From: Metabacillus sediminilitoris
Lineage (GTDB): Bacteria > Bacillota > Bacilli > Bacillales > Bacillaceae
Direction: 5' to 3'
Assembly (NCBI RefSeq): GCF_009720625.1
Contig: NZ_CP046266.1
Location: 3,047,501 to 3,111,500, forward strand
Length of the DNA: 64,000 nt
A program made the position numbers and the translations under genes. Below, one piece after another: positions 55,934 through 64,000 of this stretch (positions are counted from its first letter, which is position 1; each line of letters starts with the position of its first letter). Below the pieces are notes generated by a model. That model ran no database searches, was not told the origin of the DNA, and saw only the letters and a list, made by a program, of their open reading frames with translations.

Positions 55934-56698
55934 TTAGATTTCATCTCCACTTCCGATATAGATTTTGTTCACTCGCTCATCATTTCTTACTTGATCAGGC
56001 TCACCTTCTACTAAAACTCCACCATCATATAAAACAACCATCCGGTCAGCTAATCCGAAAACAACGTCTAGATCATGTTCAATGATCATCAAAGTTAAAT
56101 CTTTAGGAAGATTGTGAAGCAAATTAACAATATAATTTGTTTCAGATTGAGACATGCCAGCTGTTGGTTCATCTAGCAAAAGAATGGATGGTTCTGTTGC
56201 TACACCTAGTAAAATCTCAATTTGTCGTTGTTCGCCATAAGACAGATTTTTCACAATGGAATCTCGCTGATGTGACAAGCCCCATGTTTCAAGTAATTCG
56301 TCGGCCTTTTCATATAATTTGGGGTATTGCTTTTCACCTCTTAATTTAAACCATACTTGACCAGATCCTTGCTTTCTTTGTAAAACTAAAAGCAAATTAT
56401 CTAAAACAGATAACTCATTTAATAAATTATTTTTTTGGAATGTACGAACAATCCCATTGCGAACTCGTTTAAAATTAGGCTGTTTCGTAATGTTTGTATC
56501 ATAATGATAGATTTCACCATGGGTTGGTTCTAAATCACCAACTAAAAGATTGAAAAATGTTGTTTTACCTGCACCATTAGGACCGATAATCCCAATTCTT
56601 TCTCCTTTTTCAACTTCTAATGAAATATCTTTTAAGATTTGTAAGCCCCCAAAACTTTTACCTATTCCATTGATTTTTAAGATTTTACCACTTCCCAA
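55934..56698 (-). CDS. livG: ABC transporter ATPase, LivG type
   Basis: 254 residues from TTG at 56698 with GAGGTG 6 nt upstream (an upstream ATG lacks this). Walker A GIIGPNGAGKTTFF, signature NLSYGEQRQIEILLGVA, Walker B LLLDEPTAGMSQSE and the H-loop EHDLD are all present. Second ATPase of the importer. The gene ends one nucleotide before livF. Confidence 0.9.
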   Translation of the reverse strand: MGSGKILKINGIGKSFGGLQILKDISLEVEKGERIGIIGPNGAGKTTFFNLLVGDLEPTHGEIYHYDTNITKQPNFKRVRNGIVRTFQKNNLLNELSVLDNLLLVLQRKQGSGQVWFKLRGEKQYPKLYEKADELLETWGLSHQRDSIVKNLSYGEQRQIEILLGVATEPSILLLDEPTAGMSQSETNYIVNLLHNLPKDLTLMIIEHDLDVVFGLADRMVVLYDGGVLVEGEPDQVRNDERVNKIYIGSGDEI

Positions 56699-56843
56699 GC
56701 AACTCACCTCAATTTCATTTTCAAATAAAACGGGACTTTTCACTATGAAAACAACACAGTCTTTGCTTTTGTCGTACTTTATTAAATTCAAAATTCAATA
56801 AAATCCTGAATCTTAAGGGTGGTGTATGACTGAATATGAAACA

Positions 56844-57815
56844 TTAAGCCGCATGTGATTTTTTTCCATATGTCTGTTGTTTTTTTGTTTTGATTTTTTG
56901 TATAACACTTTCTCCAATTCCGACAATACCTTTTGGGAAGAAGATAACAAAGATAATAAATACAGCACCAACAATCATCATCCATGAATTTGTATATGAA
57001 CTTATGACGGTTTCAAGGATCACATATAGAGCTGCTCCAAAGACTGGTCCAAGTATTTTCCCTGCTCCCCCAATTAACACCATAATTAATACTCCTCCAG
57101 ACATTGTCCAATACACATCACTAGGTGCAATAAATCCATTAAAATAAGTGTATAATGACCCTGCCAATCCACCAACACCACCAGCAAGTACAAAAGCTGT
57201 GTACTTATAGAGGCTTGTGTTATACCCCATCGATTTTACTCTTGTTTCGTTTTCACGGATGCCGATTAATACTTGGCCATATGGCGACTTAACAACAATT
57301 CTTAAAACAGCATAAGCAATGATAAAAATGAAGGCAACTAAATAGAAGATGAATACGGCATTTGCAAATTCAAATCCTCCTATTGTTGCTCGAGGTATAC
57401 CAGATAATCCGTTTGATCCTCCAGTTAGATTCGTTGATTGATGAATAAAAGAATAAATCATCTGTGAAAATGCTAATGTTAGCATTAAAAAGTAAAAACC
57501 ATTTACTTTCATACAGAAAATTCCGACAATAGCAGCAACAATAACTGAAAAGAGAATAGCCATCCCTAAAGTGACGATAATATTACTCGATACATTTTGC
57601 GCAGCAAGTCCAGCGGTATAAGCACCCACTCCAAAAAATGCTGCATGACCTAAAGATACAAGGCCAGTAAATCCTACTAAAACATTTAAACTAAGTGCAA
57701 ACACTGCAAAAATTAGAATTTCAGTTAATAAATTTAAATGAAAAAGTGAAAGCACAAAAGGTGCTAAACATAAAGCAATAATCACAAGTAAAAATTTAAC
57801 GAATGTGCTTTTCAT
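56844..57815 (-). CDS. livM: ABC transporter permease, LivM type
   Basis: 323 residues, about nine membrane helices. LNVLVGFTGLVSLGHAAFFG (about 44-63) and RENETRVKSMGYNTSLYKYT with the cytoplasmic coupling region are typical of LivM. Ends with a Lys-rich cytoplasmic tail (KIKTKKQQTYGKKSH). Its start is one nucleotide from the end of livH. Confidence 0.9.
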   Translation of the reverse strand: MKSTFVKFLLVIIALCLAPFVLSLFHLNLLTEILIFAVFALSLNVLVGFTGLVSLGHAAFFGVGAYTAGLAAQNVSSNIIVTLGMAILFSVIVAAIVGIFCMKVNGFYFLMLTLAFSQMIYSFIHQSTNLTGGSNGLSGIPRATIGGFEFANAVFIFYLVAFIFIIAYAVLRIVVKSPYGQVLIGIRENETRVKSMGYNTSLYKYTAFVLAGGVGGLAGSLYTYFNGFIAPSDVYWTMSGGVLIMVLIGGAGKILGPVFGAALYVILETVISSYTNSWMMIVGAVFIIFVIFFPKGIVGIGESVIQKIKTKKQQTYGKKSHAA

Positions 57816-57816
57816 G

Positions 57817-58689
57817 TTATGCCACCTTCTTTCCTAGTAATCCGTTTGGTTTAACAATAAGAATAATTGCCATTAATCCAAATACTAGAAACATACTAAG
57901 CTCAGGGACCAAAAACCGGCTAAACGTTTCTACGATTCCAACGAGTAAACCAGCGACAAGTGTTCCAGAAATCGATCCGAGTCCTCCAATAACTAAAACA
58001 ACTAATGCTAGAATTAAAGTTTGAAACTCCATACTTGGATAAAGCCCGAGGATTGGCCCTGCTACAACACCACCAAAACCTGCAAGAAGACCTCCAATAA
58101 CAAAAACAATTGTAAAAACTAGTTTTATATTAATTCCTAGTGCACTAACCATTTGCTTATCGCTTAATCCTGCACGAATGATAGCGCCCCATTTTGTTTT
58201 TTCTTGGATATACCATAGCAATACTGCAATCACAATTCCAACAATAATGACAGCGATGCGATAAACGGGAAATGTTTGTCCAAAGATTGCAATTGAACCA
58301 GAAAAAATAGATGGTACTGGAATTGAAAGAACATTTGATCCCCAAATAATCGAGGCTAGATCATGAAAAACATAAGCTAATCCAAATGTTAATAAAACTT
58401 GGGATAAATGCCCTAATTGATACGTTGGGCGGAGCAAAATAAGCTCCACCACCAACGCAAGTAATGCTACACTAATCGGGGCAATTAGCAAGGCTAACCA
58501 GAAACTCTGAGTGTATGTTGCAGTTAACGAATAGGCGATATACGCACCGAACATATACAAAGATCCATGTGCTAAATTCAATACTCCCAAAATTCCAAAG
58601 ACAAGCGACAATCCACACGTGATAATAAACAATAGCAGACCATATGATACGCCATTAACTAATTGCGCTCCGATTATATCCACATTCAT
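57817..58689 (-). CDS. livH: ABC transporter permease, LivH type
   Basis: 290 residues, about eight membrane helices. LVNGVSYGLLLFIITCGLSL (about 11-30) and FGILGVLNLAHGSLYMFGAY, with IRAGLSDKQMVSALGI coupling loop, fit LivH. First permease of the heterodimeric pore. Preceded by livK 18 nt away. Confidence 0.9.
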   Translation of the reverse strand: MNVDIIGAQLVNGVSYGLLLFIITCGLSLVFGILGVLNLAHGSLYMFGAYIAYSLTATYTQSFWLALLIAPISVALLALVVELILLRPTYQLGHLSQVLLTFGLAYVFHDLASIIWGSNVLSIPVPSIFSGSIAIFGQTFPVYRIAVIIVGIVIAVLLWYIQEKTKWGAIIRAGLSDKQMVSALGINIKLVFTIVFVIGGLLAGFGGVVAGPILGLYPSMEFQTLILALVVLVIGGLGSISGTLVAGLLVGIVETFSRFLVPELSMFLVFGLMAIILIVKPNGLLGKKVA

Positions 58690-58707
58690 ACACCTCTCTA
58701 CCTATGA

Positions 58708-59937
58708 TTATTTACCTGGATCCTTAACTTTTTCGACAGAATCAATCACTTTGTTTTCTGTTTTTCCATCTACAAGAACTGTCTCTGTAATGTACATATT
58801 TTGAATCACATGATGTGTTTCTTTATCAAATTCTATTTGTCCACGCGGACTAGTGAATGTTACATTCGACATTGCTTCTACAACTTTGTTTGGGTCAGAT
58901 ACATCTCCACCTAAACTCTTAATAGCTTCAACAATGACACGTGCTGCATCATAACCCTCTAATGACTCAATAGTTGGACGTCTGTTATAAGCATCTTCGT
59001 ACGCTTTAACGAACGCTTGATTCTCCTCAGTTTCTAGACTATAGTCCCAGAAAGTAGACACAAAGGCACCTTCTGCAGCATTACCAATTTGTTCACGTAA
59101 ATCTTCTGCTACTAACCACCCAGATCCAACAAGAGGGAACTTTTCTTTTAACCCAAATTGTTCGTATTGTTGTACAAAACGAACTGCATCACTACCCGCG
59201 AAAAACGCATAAACACCATCTGCTTCCACTCCACCGATTGTTGTTAAGTATGATGAATAATCATTGTTTCCTAGCGGTGGGTATACTTCACCAACGATTT
59301 CTCCACCTGCTGCAGTATAAGCTGCTTTAAATGCAGCAGAAACCTCTTTTCCGAATGCATAGTCAGCAGCAGCAATGTACATTTTTTCCCCGATATTGTC
59401 ATAAGCCCATTGCCCCATTGAATGGCCGATTTGCCAAGAAGAGAATGATGATCTCCAAATATAGTCACTTCGCTGAGCTCTAGTTAAATCGTTACCACCT
59501 GCATGTGAAGCAAGATACGGCAACTTCTTTGAATCTACTTCATCACGGATCGCATATGCAACAGCCGTACTTACTGCACCATTTAATATGTCAATATTAT
59601 CTTGATCCATAAGTTTTCTTAGTTTTCTTAGTGCAACTTGAGGATCGGCTTCAGTATCCTCCTCAATTAATTCAATCTTTTTCCCTTCAACTTCCCAATT
59701 TACACTTTCAAAATACAGCTTCATTCCATCTGACAAATCTTTACCTAGAGAGGCATATACACCAGAAAACGGTAAAATATTACCTATTTTAATAGATTCT
59801 GAGCTTTCCGTTTGTTTATCTGTTTGATTTTTTGAATCACTTGAACTAGAACTTGATTGTATTGCACTGTTTCCGCAAGCTGATAGTACTGTTAAAACGA
59901 AGATGATACACATTATTAAAAACCCTTTTTTCCTCAT
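58708..59937 (-). CDS. livK: Substrate-binding lipoprotein, LivK type
   Basis: 409 residues from ATG at 59937 (GAGGTG 7 nt upstream; the first ATG is too close). A signal peptide with lipobox VLSACG (Cys about 20) anchors it to the membrane. The mature protein begins with IGNILPFSGVYASLGKDL and has RSDYIWRSSFSSWQIG, the periplasmic-binding fold of the LivK/ligand-binding type I family. Starts the operon livKHMGF. In this cluster it likely captures the aromatic acid. Confidence 0.88.
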   Translation of the reverse strand: MRKKGFLIMCIIFVLTVLSACGNSAIQSSSSSSDSKNQTDKQTESSESIKIGNILPFSGVYASLGKDLSDGMKLYFESVNWEVEGKKIELIEEDTEADPQVALRKLRKLMDQDNIDILNGAVSTAVAYAIRDEVDSKKLPYLASHAGGNDLTRAQRSDYIWRSSFSSWQIGHSMGQWAYDNIGEKMYIAAADYAFGKEVSAAFKAAYTAAGGEIVGEVYPPLGNNDYSSYLTTIGGVEADGVYAFFAGSDAVRFVQQYEQFGLKEKFPLVGSGWLVAEDLREQIGNAAEGAFVSTFWDYSLETEENQAFVKAYEDAYNRRPTIESLEGYDAARVIVEAIKSLGGDVSDPNKVVEAMSNVTFTSPRGQIEFDKETHHVIQNMYITETVLVDGKTENKVIDSVEKVKDPGK

Positions 59938-60280
59938 AATCATTCACCTCTTCGATTTTTAAGTAACCGCTTTCAAAAAACGTCAAACTTCCCCTTTTTC
60001 TGCCCTTTTTATTATCTCCCCTTCAATTGTCCCCCTTTTCTATATATTCTAAATATTAGATTAAATGGATAAACTATTTTTTGCAACATCTTTTTTATTC
60101 TTTCGTTAAAAATTTATAAAACAATTTTTGTTTTGAGATAGAAAATTTCTACGATATAATCATATTAACATCATATTTTCACATGATTGATTATCTTTTT
60201 TATTCCGTATTTTTATCCTTCGTATACTTTTCGTTATAATATTATTCTGCTCGATATTATCTAAAATGAGGTGACATCTT
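59938..60280. other. Divergent region between livK and MBL hydrolase 2
   Basis: Contains a plus-strand promoter candidate TTTGAG (60132-60137), 17-nt spacer, TATAAT (60155-60160) for the MBL gene. Motif-like AACGAAAGAA (minus strand, near 60097-60106) resembles the start of the cluster operator but the rest diverges. No gene. Confidence 0.45.
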
Positions 60281-61252
60281 TTGAGAGAATTTAAAAATTC
60301 TAAGGTTGAAATTATTCCGATCATCGTTCCAGATCACACTAGCTTAAAAAGTATAAATTACTATCTTGTTAAATATGATCATGAGTTAATTTTGGTTGAT
60401 GCGGGACTAAACAATAATGATTCCCTTCATGCTCTGGAACATACTTTGCAATGTAATGACTTATCAATTCATGATTTAACTGCCATCATATTAACACATC
60501 ATCATATTGATCATGTCGGACTTGTCAATCACATAGCCTCCTTGACTCCGATTCCAGTCTATGTACATTCGGAATCTATCCCTCGTCTAAAGAGAGATGA
60601 TTCATTTCTTCAAATGCGGATTGAGTTCTTTTCCACTTTATATGAACAAATGGGTTGTGGCCATACAGGTAGAAAACAAGTCAATTATTTACAACAAGCC
60701 GTAAAAAAGAACAAAGAACTAGCCATTCATGCAAACTTACAAGTTATTGATGAAAAGAATAAATTATTCGGATTCGAAATTTTCGAAGTACCAGGACATG
60801 CACCTGATCAAATTGCTCTTTTCGATAGAACTAGTAACTGGTTAATATCCGGTGATTTATTAATAAATCACATTTCTAGTAATGCTCTTGTTGAACCAGA
60901 TCAGAGTGGTAAACAAATGCATACATTGATCGATCATATGAATTCGCTGCATAATTGTCTATCTTTACCGATTAAGCTTGTTTTCCCTGGACATGGTGTA
61001 CTAATTGAAAAACCTATGGAATTAATTCAAAAAAGATTACAAGGCATTGAAGAGAAAGCGGAAAGGATATTGCTACTTATTCAAGAGGGGATTTCAACTG
61101 GAAGTGAACTTGCACAAACTTACTACAAAAATAAATATGATACACAATTTTCACTTGTCATGTCAGAGATAATTGGTCATTTAGATTATTTAGAGGCTAA
61201 AGGACGTATACACAAAGATATGAAAAAAGGAATATGGCATTATACTGCATAA
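60281..61252 (+). CDS. Metallo-beta-lactamase-fold hydrolase 2
   Basis: 323 residues, TTG start after GAGGTGACATC. Zinc motif THHHIDHVGLVNHI (about 72-85), further His in VPGHAPDQI and VFPGHGV, Asp in SGDLL. Its C-terminal part resembles that of MBL hydrolase 1 (EIIGHLDYLEAKGRI), and the two have equal length, so they are probably paralogues. Divergent from the liv operon; likely part of the same catabolic set. Confidence 0.8.
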   Translation: MREFKNSKVEIIPIIVPDHTSLKSINYYLVKYDHELILVDAGLNNNDSLHALEHTLQCNDLSIHDLTAIILTHHHIDHVGLVNHIASLTPIPVYVHSESIPRLKRDDSFLQMRIEFFSTLYEQMGCGHTGRKQVNYLQQAVKKNKELAIHANLQVIDEKNKLFGFEIFEVPGHAPDQIALFDRTSNWLISGDLLINHISSNALVEPDQSGKQMHTLIDHMNSLHNCLSLPIKLVFPGHGVLIEKPMELIQKRLQGIEEKAERILLLIQEGISTGSELAQTYYKNKYDTQFSLVMSEIIGHLDYLEAKGRIHKDMKKGIWHYTA

Positions 61253-61475
61253 ATAAGAAGGAAAAACAAATGAGGTTACCTTTCTTTTGTCGGGCTCTCA
61301 AATCACTTATTCAACTGATACATTTTGATCTATTAATAAAGTAGACTATTTTTGAGTTTTAAAACAACCTTACTATCTTATAATCTGTATTGGACCGTGA
61401 GTCTTCCATCTCGGCACAATCAATTATTACATCTGCTCCCAAAGTTATATACAGTCCAAGCTTAAACATACTGCT

Positions 61476-61515
61476 AAAAAAAGAAAGCACTGTTTATACA
61501 GTGCTTTCTTTTTTC
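61476..61515 (-). terminator. kbl terminator
   Basis: Perfect stem AAAAAAGAAAGCACTGT with its complement, 4-nt loop, T-run on the minus strand; just after the kbl end. Confidence 0.9.
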
Positions 61516-61518
61516 TAC

Positions 61519-62693
61519 TTAAATAATGTTTAACTCTTTTCCAGCCTTTCGAAAGATATCTAACGCTTCTTGAAGAACCTCTTTTGTATGCTCTGCTGTA
61601 ACGATTGTTCTTATACGTGCCTGGCCTTTGGAACTGTAGGGAATCCAATCCCTTGAGCGAAAACTCCATAATCTAGTAATTTGCCGGAAAATTGGTGGGA
61701 GAGTACTTCATCACCCACCTTTATCGGGATGATCGGTGTTTCACTTCTGCCTGTGTCAAAGCCTAATTTTAGAAGACCTTCTTTAAAGAACTTTGTATGA
61801 TTCCATAACCGTTCAAATTAACAAAGGTTCGTCTAGAAGTACATTAATTGCCTCAATACAAACAGCTGTTACGGCTGGCGGATGTGAAGTGCTAAATAAA
61901 AACGGACGACCTTTATGAATTAAATAGTCAATCACTATTTTTGAACTTGCTACATAACCTCCTAATACACCTATCGCTTTACTTAATGTTCCGACTTGAA
62001 TATGAACTCGACCATCCAAACGAAAGTGATTAACTGTACCGCGTCCATTTTCACCTAATACTCCTGAGGCGTGTGCGTCATCGAGCATGACAAGTGCATT
62101 ATATTTTTCCGCTAACTCAACAATCTTTGGCAATGTGCAATATTACCGTCCATTGAAAACACACCATCTGTCACGTTTAGTCGTATCCGATAATCACTTG
62201 ATTCCCGTAGTGCTTTTTCCAAATCATTCATGTCAACATGGTTATATACCTTTCTTGCAGCCTTCGTTAAACGAATACCGTCAATAATTGATGCATGATT
62301 TAATGCATCTGAAATGACAACATCTTCATTTGTTAAGATAGATGATAACCCCCCTTGATTTGTCGTAAAACCAGATTGAAATACGATTGCAGCTTCTGTA
62401 TGCTTAAAACTTGCAAGCTTCTCTTCCAGATTTTGATGCATTGTAAACGTTCCAGCAATAGTGCGTACTGAACCAGTACCAGTACCGTATTTTTCTATCG
62501 CATGTAGTGCCGCTTTTTTTAGACGAGGATGTGAGGTTAACCCTAAATAATTATTTGAAGAAAGCTGAATAACTTCCTTTCCATTAATAGTTACCTTTGC
62601 ACCTTGCTGAGAATCTATCGGTGTTAGTGTTCGATATGTCCCAAGTTTTTTCATGGCATCAAGTTCACTTTGTAAATAGTCAAACCCCTTCAT
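61519..62693 (-). pseudogene. kbl: 2-amino-3-ketobutyrate CoA ligase, three frameshifts
   Basis: Conceptual product begins MKGFDYLQSELDAMKKLGTY and runs through the PLP-dependent fold ([30 protein letters not shown] with the PLP Lys, [11 protein letters not shown]) to AGKELNII at 61519. Three single-base lesions break it: one base missing near 62133 (after GNIA), one extra T near 61815 (after L-L-I), one missing near 61625. Kbl splits 2-amino-3-ketobutyrate to glycine and acetyl-CoA, with Tdh making the substrate. Unless these are read errors, threonine cannot be degraded through this route. Confidence 0.9.
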
Positions 62694-62725
62694 TAGCGAT
62701 ACCTCCTTTTAAACACTTTTCTTCT

Positions 62726-63766
62726 TTATGGGATTAAAATAACTTTTCCACAATTACCTTCTATCATCAGCTTGAATCCCTTTTCAAATTCTTCAAGGCT
62801 AAATTGATGTGTGATCAGTTCTTTTACTTTCACATTTCCAGAATAAATCAGGGCAGATGTCTGATACCAAGTTTCATACATCTTTCTGCCAGTAATTCCT
62901 TTTACCGTAATTCCTTTTAAGACAATATCATTTGCTACATCAATTTCAACAGGTAGATTTGGTAAACCCAATATGGATACAAGTCCTCCATTTTTCACCA
63001 TTTTAAAACCTTGTATAATGGCTGTTGAATGTCCAGACATCTCACATACAACATCTGCACCATTTCCATTACTTATTTGATGTACAACAAATAGTGGGTC
63101 GTTATTTTTTGAATGAACAATTTTTGTTGCACCCATTTTCTTAGCCAATTCAAGACGATATTCATGTATATCGAAGGCAATTACTTGAGCAGCCCCTGCA
63201 GCTTTAGCAATACCAACAGCCATCAAGCCAATCGGACCACATCCAATAATAGCGACGATTTTCCCAACTACATTACCAGTTAATACAGTGTGTACCGCAT
63301 TACCAAATGGTTCTTGTATAGAGGCAATATCATATGGCAATTCTTTAGGGTTTTTCCAAATATTCCTTGTTGGAAGTGCAATATATTCCGAAAAGCATCC
63401 TTGGGTATCAACACCGATTATTTTTGTATCTTGACATATATGTGAATGACCAGTAAGACACTGCGGACATCTCCCACATACTAGATGTGTTTCCGCAGAG
63501 ACAGAATCACCTATTTCTACATTACTCACTTTCTCGCCTTTTTCAACGACAATTCCTGAAAACTCATGTCCCAAAACATATGGTGGTTTCACTCTGCTTT
63601 GAGACCATTCATCCCACTTATAAATATGAACATCTGTACCACAAATAGATGTTGCCTTTATTTTAATTAATACTTCATCTTCTTTTATTTGCGGAATATC
63701 AACCGATTGTATTTCTGCACCAAAACCGCGGTGATGCTTCACGACTGCTTTCATTTTTCCACGCAT
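62726..63766 (-). CDS. tdh: L-threonine 3-dehydrogenase
   Basis: 346 residues from ATG at 63766 (GAGGTG upstream; a GTG 9 nt earlier overlaps that site). Zinc-dependent MDR dehydrogenase: catalytic zinc residues in CGTDVHIYKWDEW (about 40-52) and GHEFSG, structural zinc cysteines CGRCPQCLTGHSHIC (about 100-114), NAD site GCGPIGLMAVGIAKAAGA (about 176-193). Oxidises threonine to 2-amino-3-ketobutyrate. 32 nt before kbl, which is broken. Confidence 0.93.
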   Translation of the reverse strand: MRGKMKAVVKHHRGFGAEIQSVDIPQIKEDEVLIKIKATSICGTDVHIYKWDEWSQSRVKPPYVLGHEFSGIVVEKGEKVSNVEIGDSVSAETHLVCGRCPQCLTGHSHICQDTKIIGVDTQGCFSEYIALPTRNIWKNPKELPYDIASIQEPFGNAVHTVLTGNVVGKIVAIIGCGPIGLMAVGIAKAAGAAQVIAFDIHEYRLELAKKMGATKIVHSKNNDPLFVVHQISNGNGADVVCEMSGHSTAIIQGFKMVKNGGLVSILGLPNLPVEIDVANDIVLKGITVKGITGRKMYETWYQTSALIYSGNVKVKELITHQFSLEEFEKGFKLMIEGNCGKVILIP

Positions 63767-64000
63767 GATGAACACCTCACTATTTAAAAAACCCTTACAG
63801 TACTATAGTTTATGAAAACACACGATGAAAACGAACCACACTGTACATTTGAAATGCACATATGTATGCATTCAAAATAATTTTTATTTTTGTTCACTTA
63901 TAAAAGAAGAATCGAGTGGGAGGGAGTGGCTAACCCCCGACCTCTCGATTCATACGGAGCTTATCGTTCAGCCATTAAGGAAACATTCCAAGAGCCCAGT
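63767..64000. other. tdh upstream region ending in an unexplained inverted repeat
   Basis: A 10-bp stem with one mismatch (GAATCGAGtGG / CCtCTCGATTC) spans about 63910-63952 and encloses a GC-rich part. The last 50 bases look different in composition and may begin another repeated or mobile sequence, cut by the window. Confidence 0.3.

Overview
The window looks like the chromosome of a low-GC, spore-forming Bacillaceae. Evidence: the block miaB-ymcA-cotE-mutS-mutL in the Bacillus order, a GerAB-type germinant permease, Spo0E- and Sda-type sporulation regulators, a YumC-type ferredoxin reductase and Shine-Dalgarno-rich starts. No rRNA, tRNA or CRISPR array was seen. The left side carries many broken genes.

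Layout. 1-12.3 kb: accessory and decaying DNA. It holds an MFS gene cut by the window edge, a Spo0E-like gene, a phage replication remnant (intact DnaD-like initiator, destroyed DnaB-like helicase), pieces of an MFS gene and a membrane-protein gene, a PAP2/haloperoxidase-like phosphatase, a lipoprotein, a PhzF-like enzyme, a truncated Hfq-like gene, a frameshifted XhlA-like gene and GerAB. 12.5-20.2 kb: mutL, mutS, cotE, ymcA and miaB, all on the minus strand.

20.165-30.149 kb: a 9.95 kb integrated element inserted inside the 5' end of miaB. It is bounded by identical 38-bp direct repeats (20165-20202 and 30112-30149), with a tyrosine recombinase next to the right repeat. The element supplies a new start codon, ribosome binding site and sigma-A-like promoter to miaB. 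The displaced original miaB start, RBS and promoter survive at 30150-30324 and now point at the integrase gene. Cargo includes a terminase-small-subunit-like protein with no other packaging or capsid genes, an Sda-like inhibitor of sporulation kinases, a sigma-like HTH protein, a DUF3231 protein, several unknowns and a 1.65 kb repeat-rich non-coding block. I read it as a candidate phage satellite or small integrative element that swaps promoters with its target gene.

30.4-38.3 kb: a mixed stretch with a 2-hydroxyacid dehydrogenase, a VOC protein, a DinB-like protein, topB, a permease plus His-rich partner behind a very good Zur box, and an FMN reductase. 38.3-61.3 kb: a large catabolic cluster for an aromatic acid through CoA thioesters. 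It has a benzoate-CoA-ligase-family enzyme, a PaaABCD-like multicomponent epoxidase with PaaD split into two genes, beta-oxidation enzymes, an aldehyde dehydrogenase, a PaaX regulator, a hotdog thioesterase, two metallo-beta-lactamase-fold hydrolases, a ferredoxin plus ferredoxin reductase and a Liv-type ABC importer. I see no PaaK, PaaE or PaaZ. Three separate promoters (paaA, ferredoxin reductase, one enoyl-CoA hydratase) share one architecture: -35, 17-nt spacer, TATATT, 10-nt gap and a 26-nt motif. This ties the redox pair to the oxygenase as one regulon.

61.5-64 kb: kbl (three single-base indels, probably a pseudogene) and intact tdh. In B. subtilis tdh-kbl sits directly before miaB, so about 31 kb separates these neighbours here, in addition to the 9.95 kb element.
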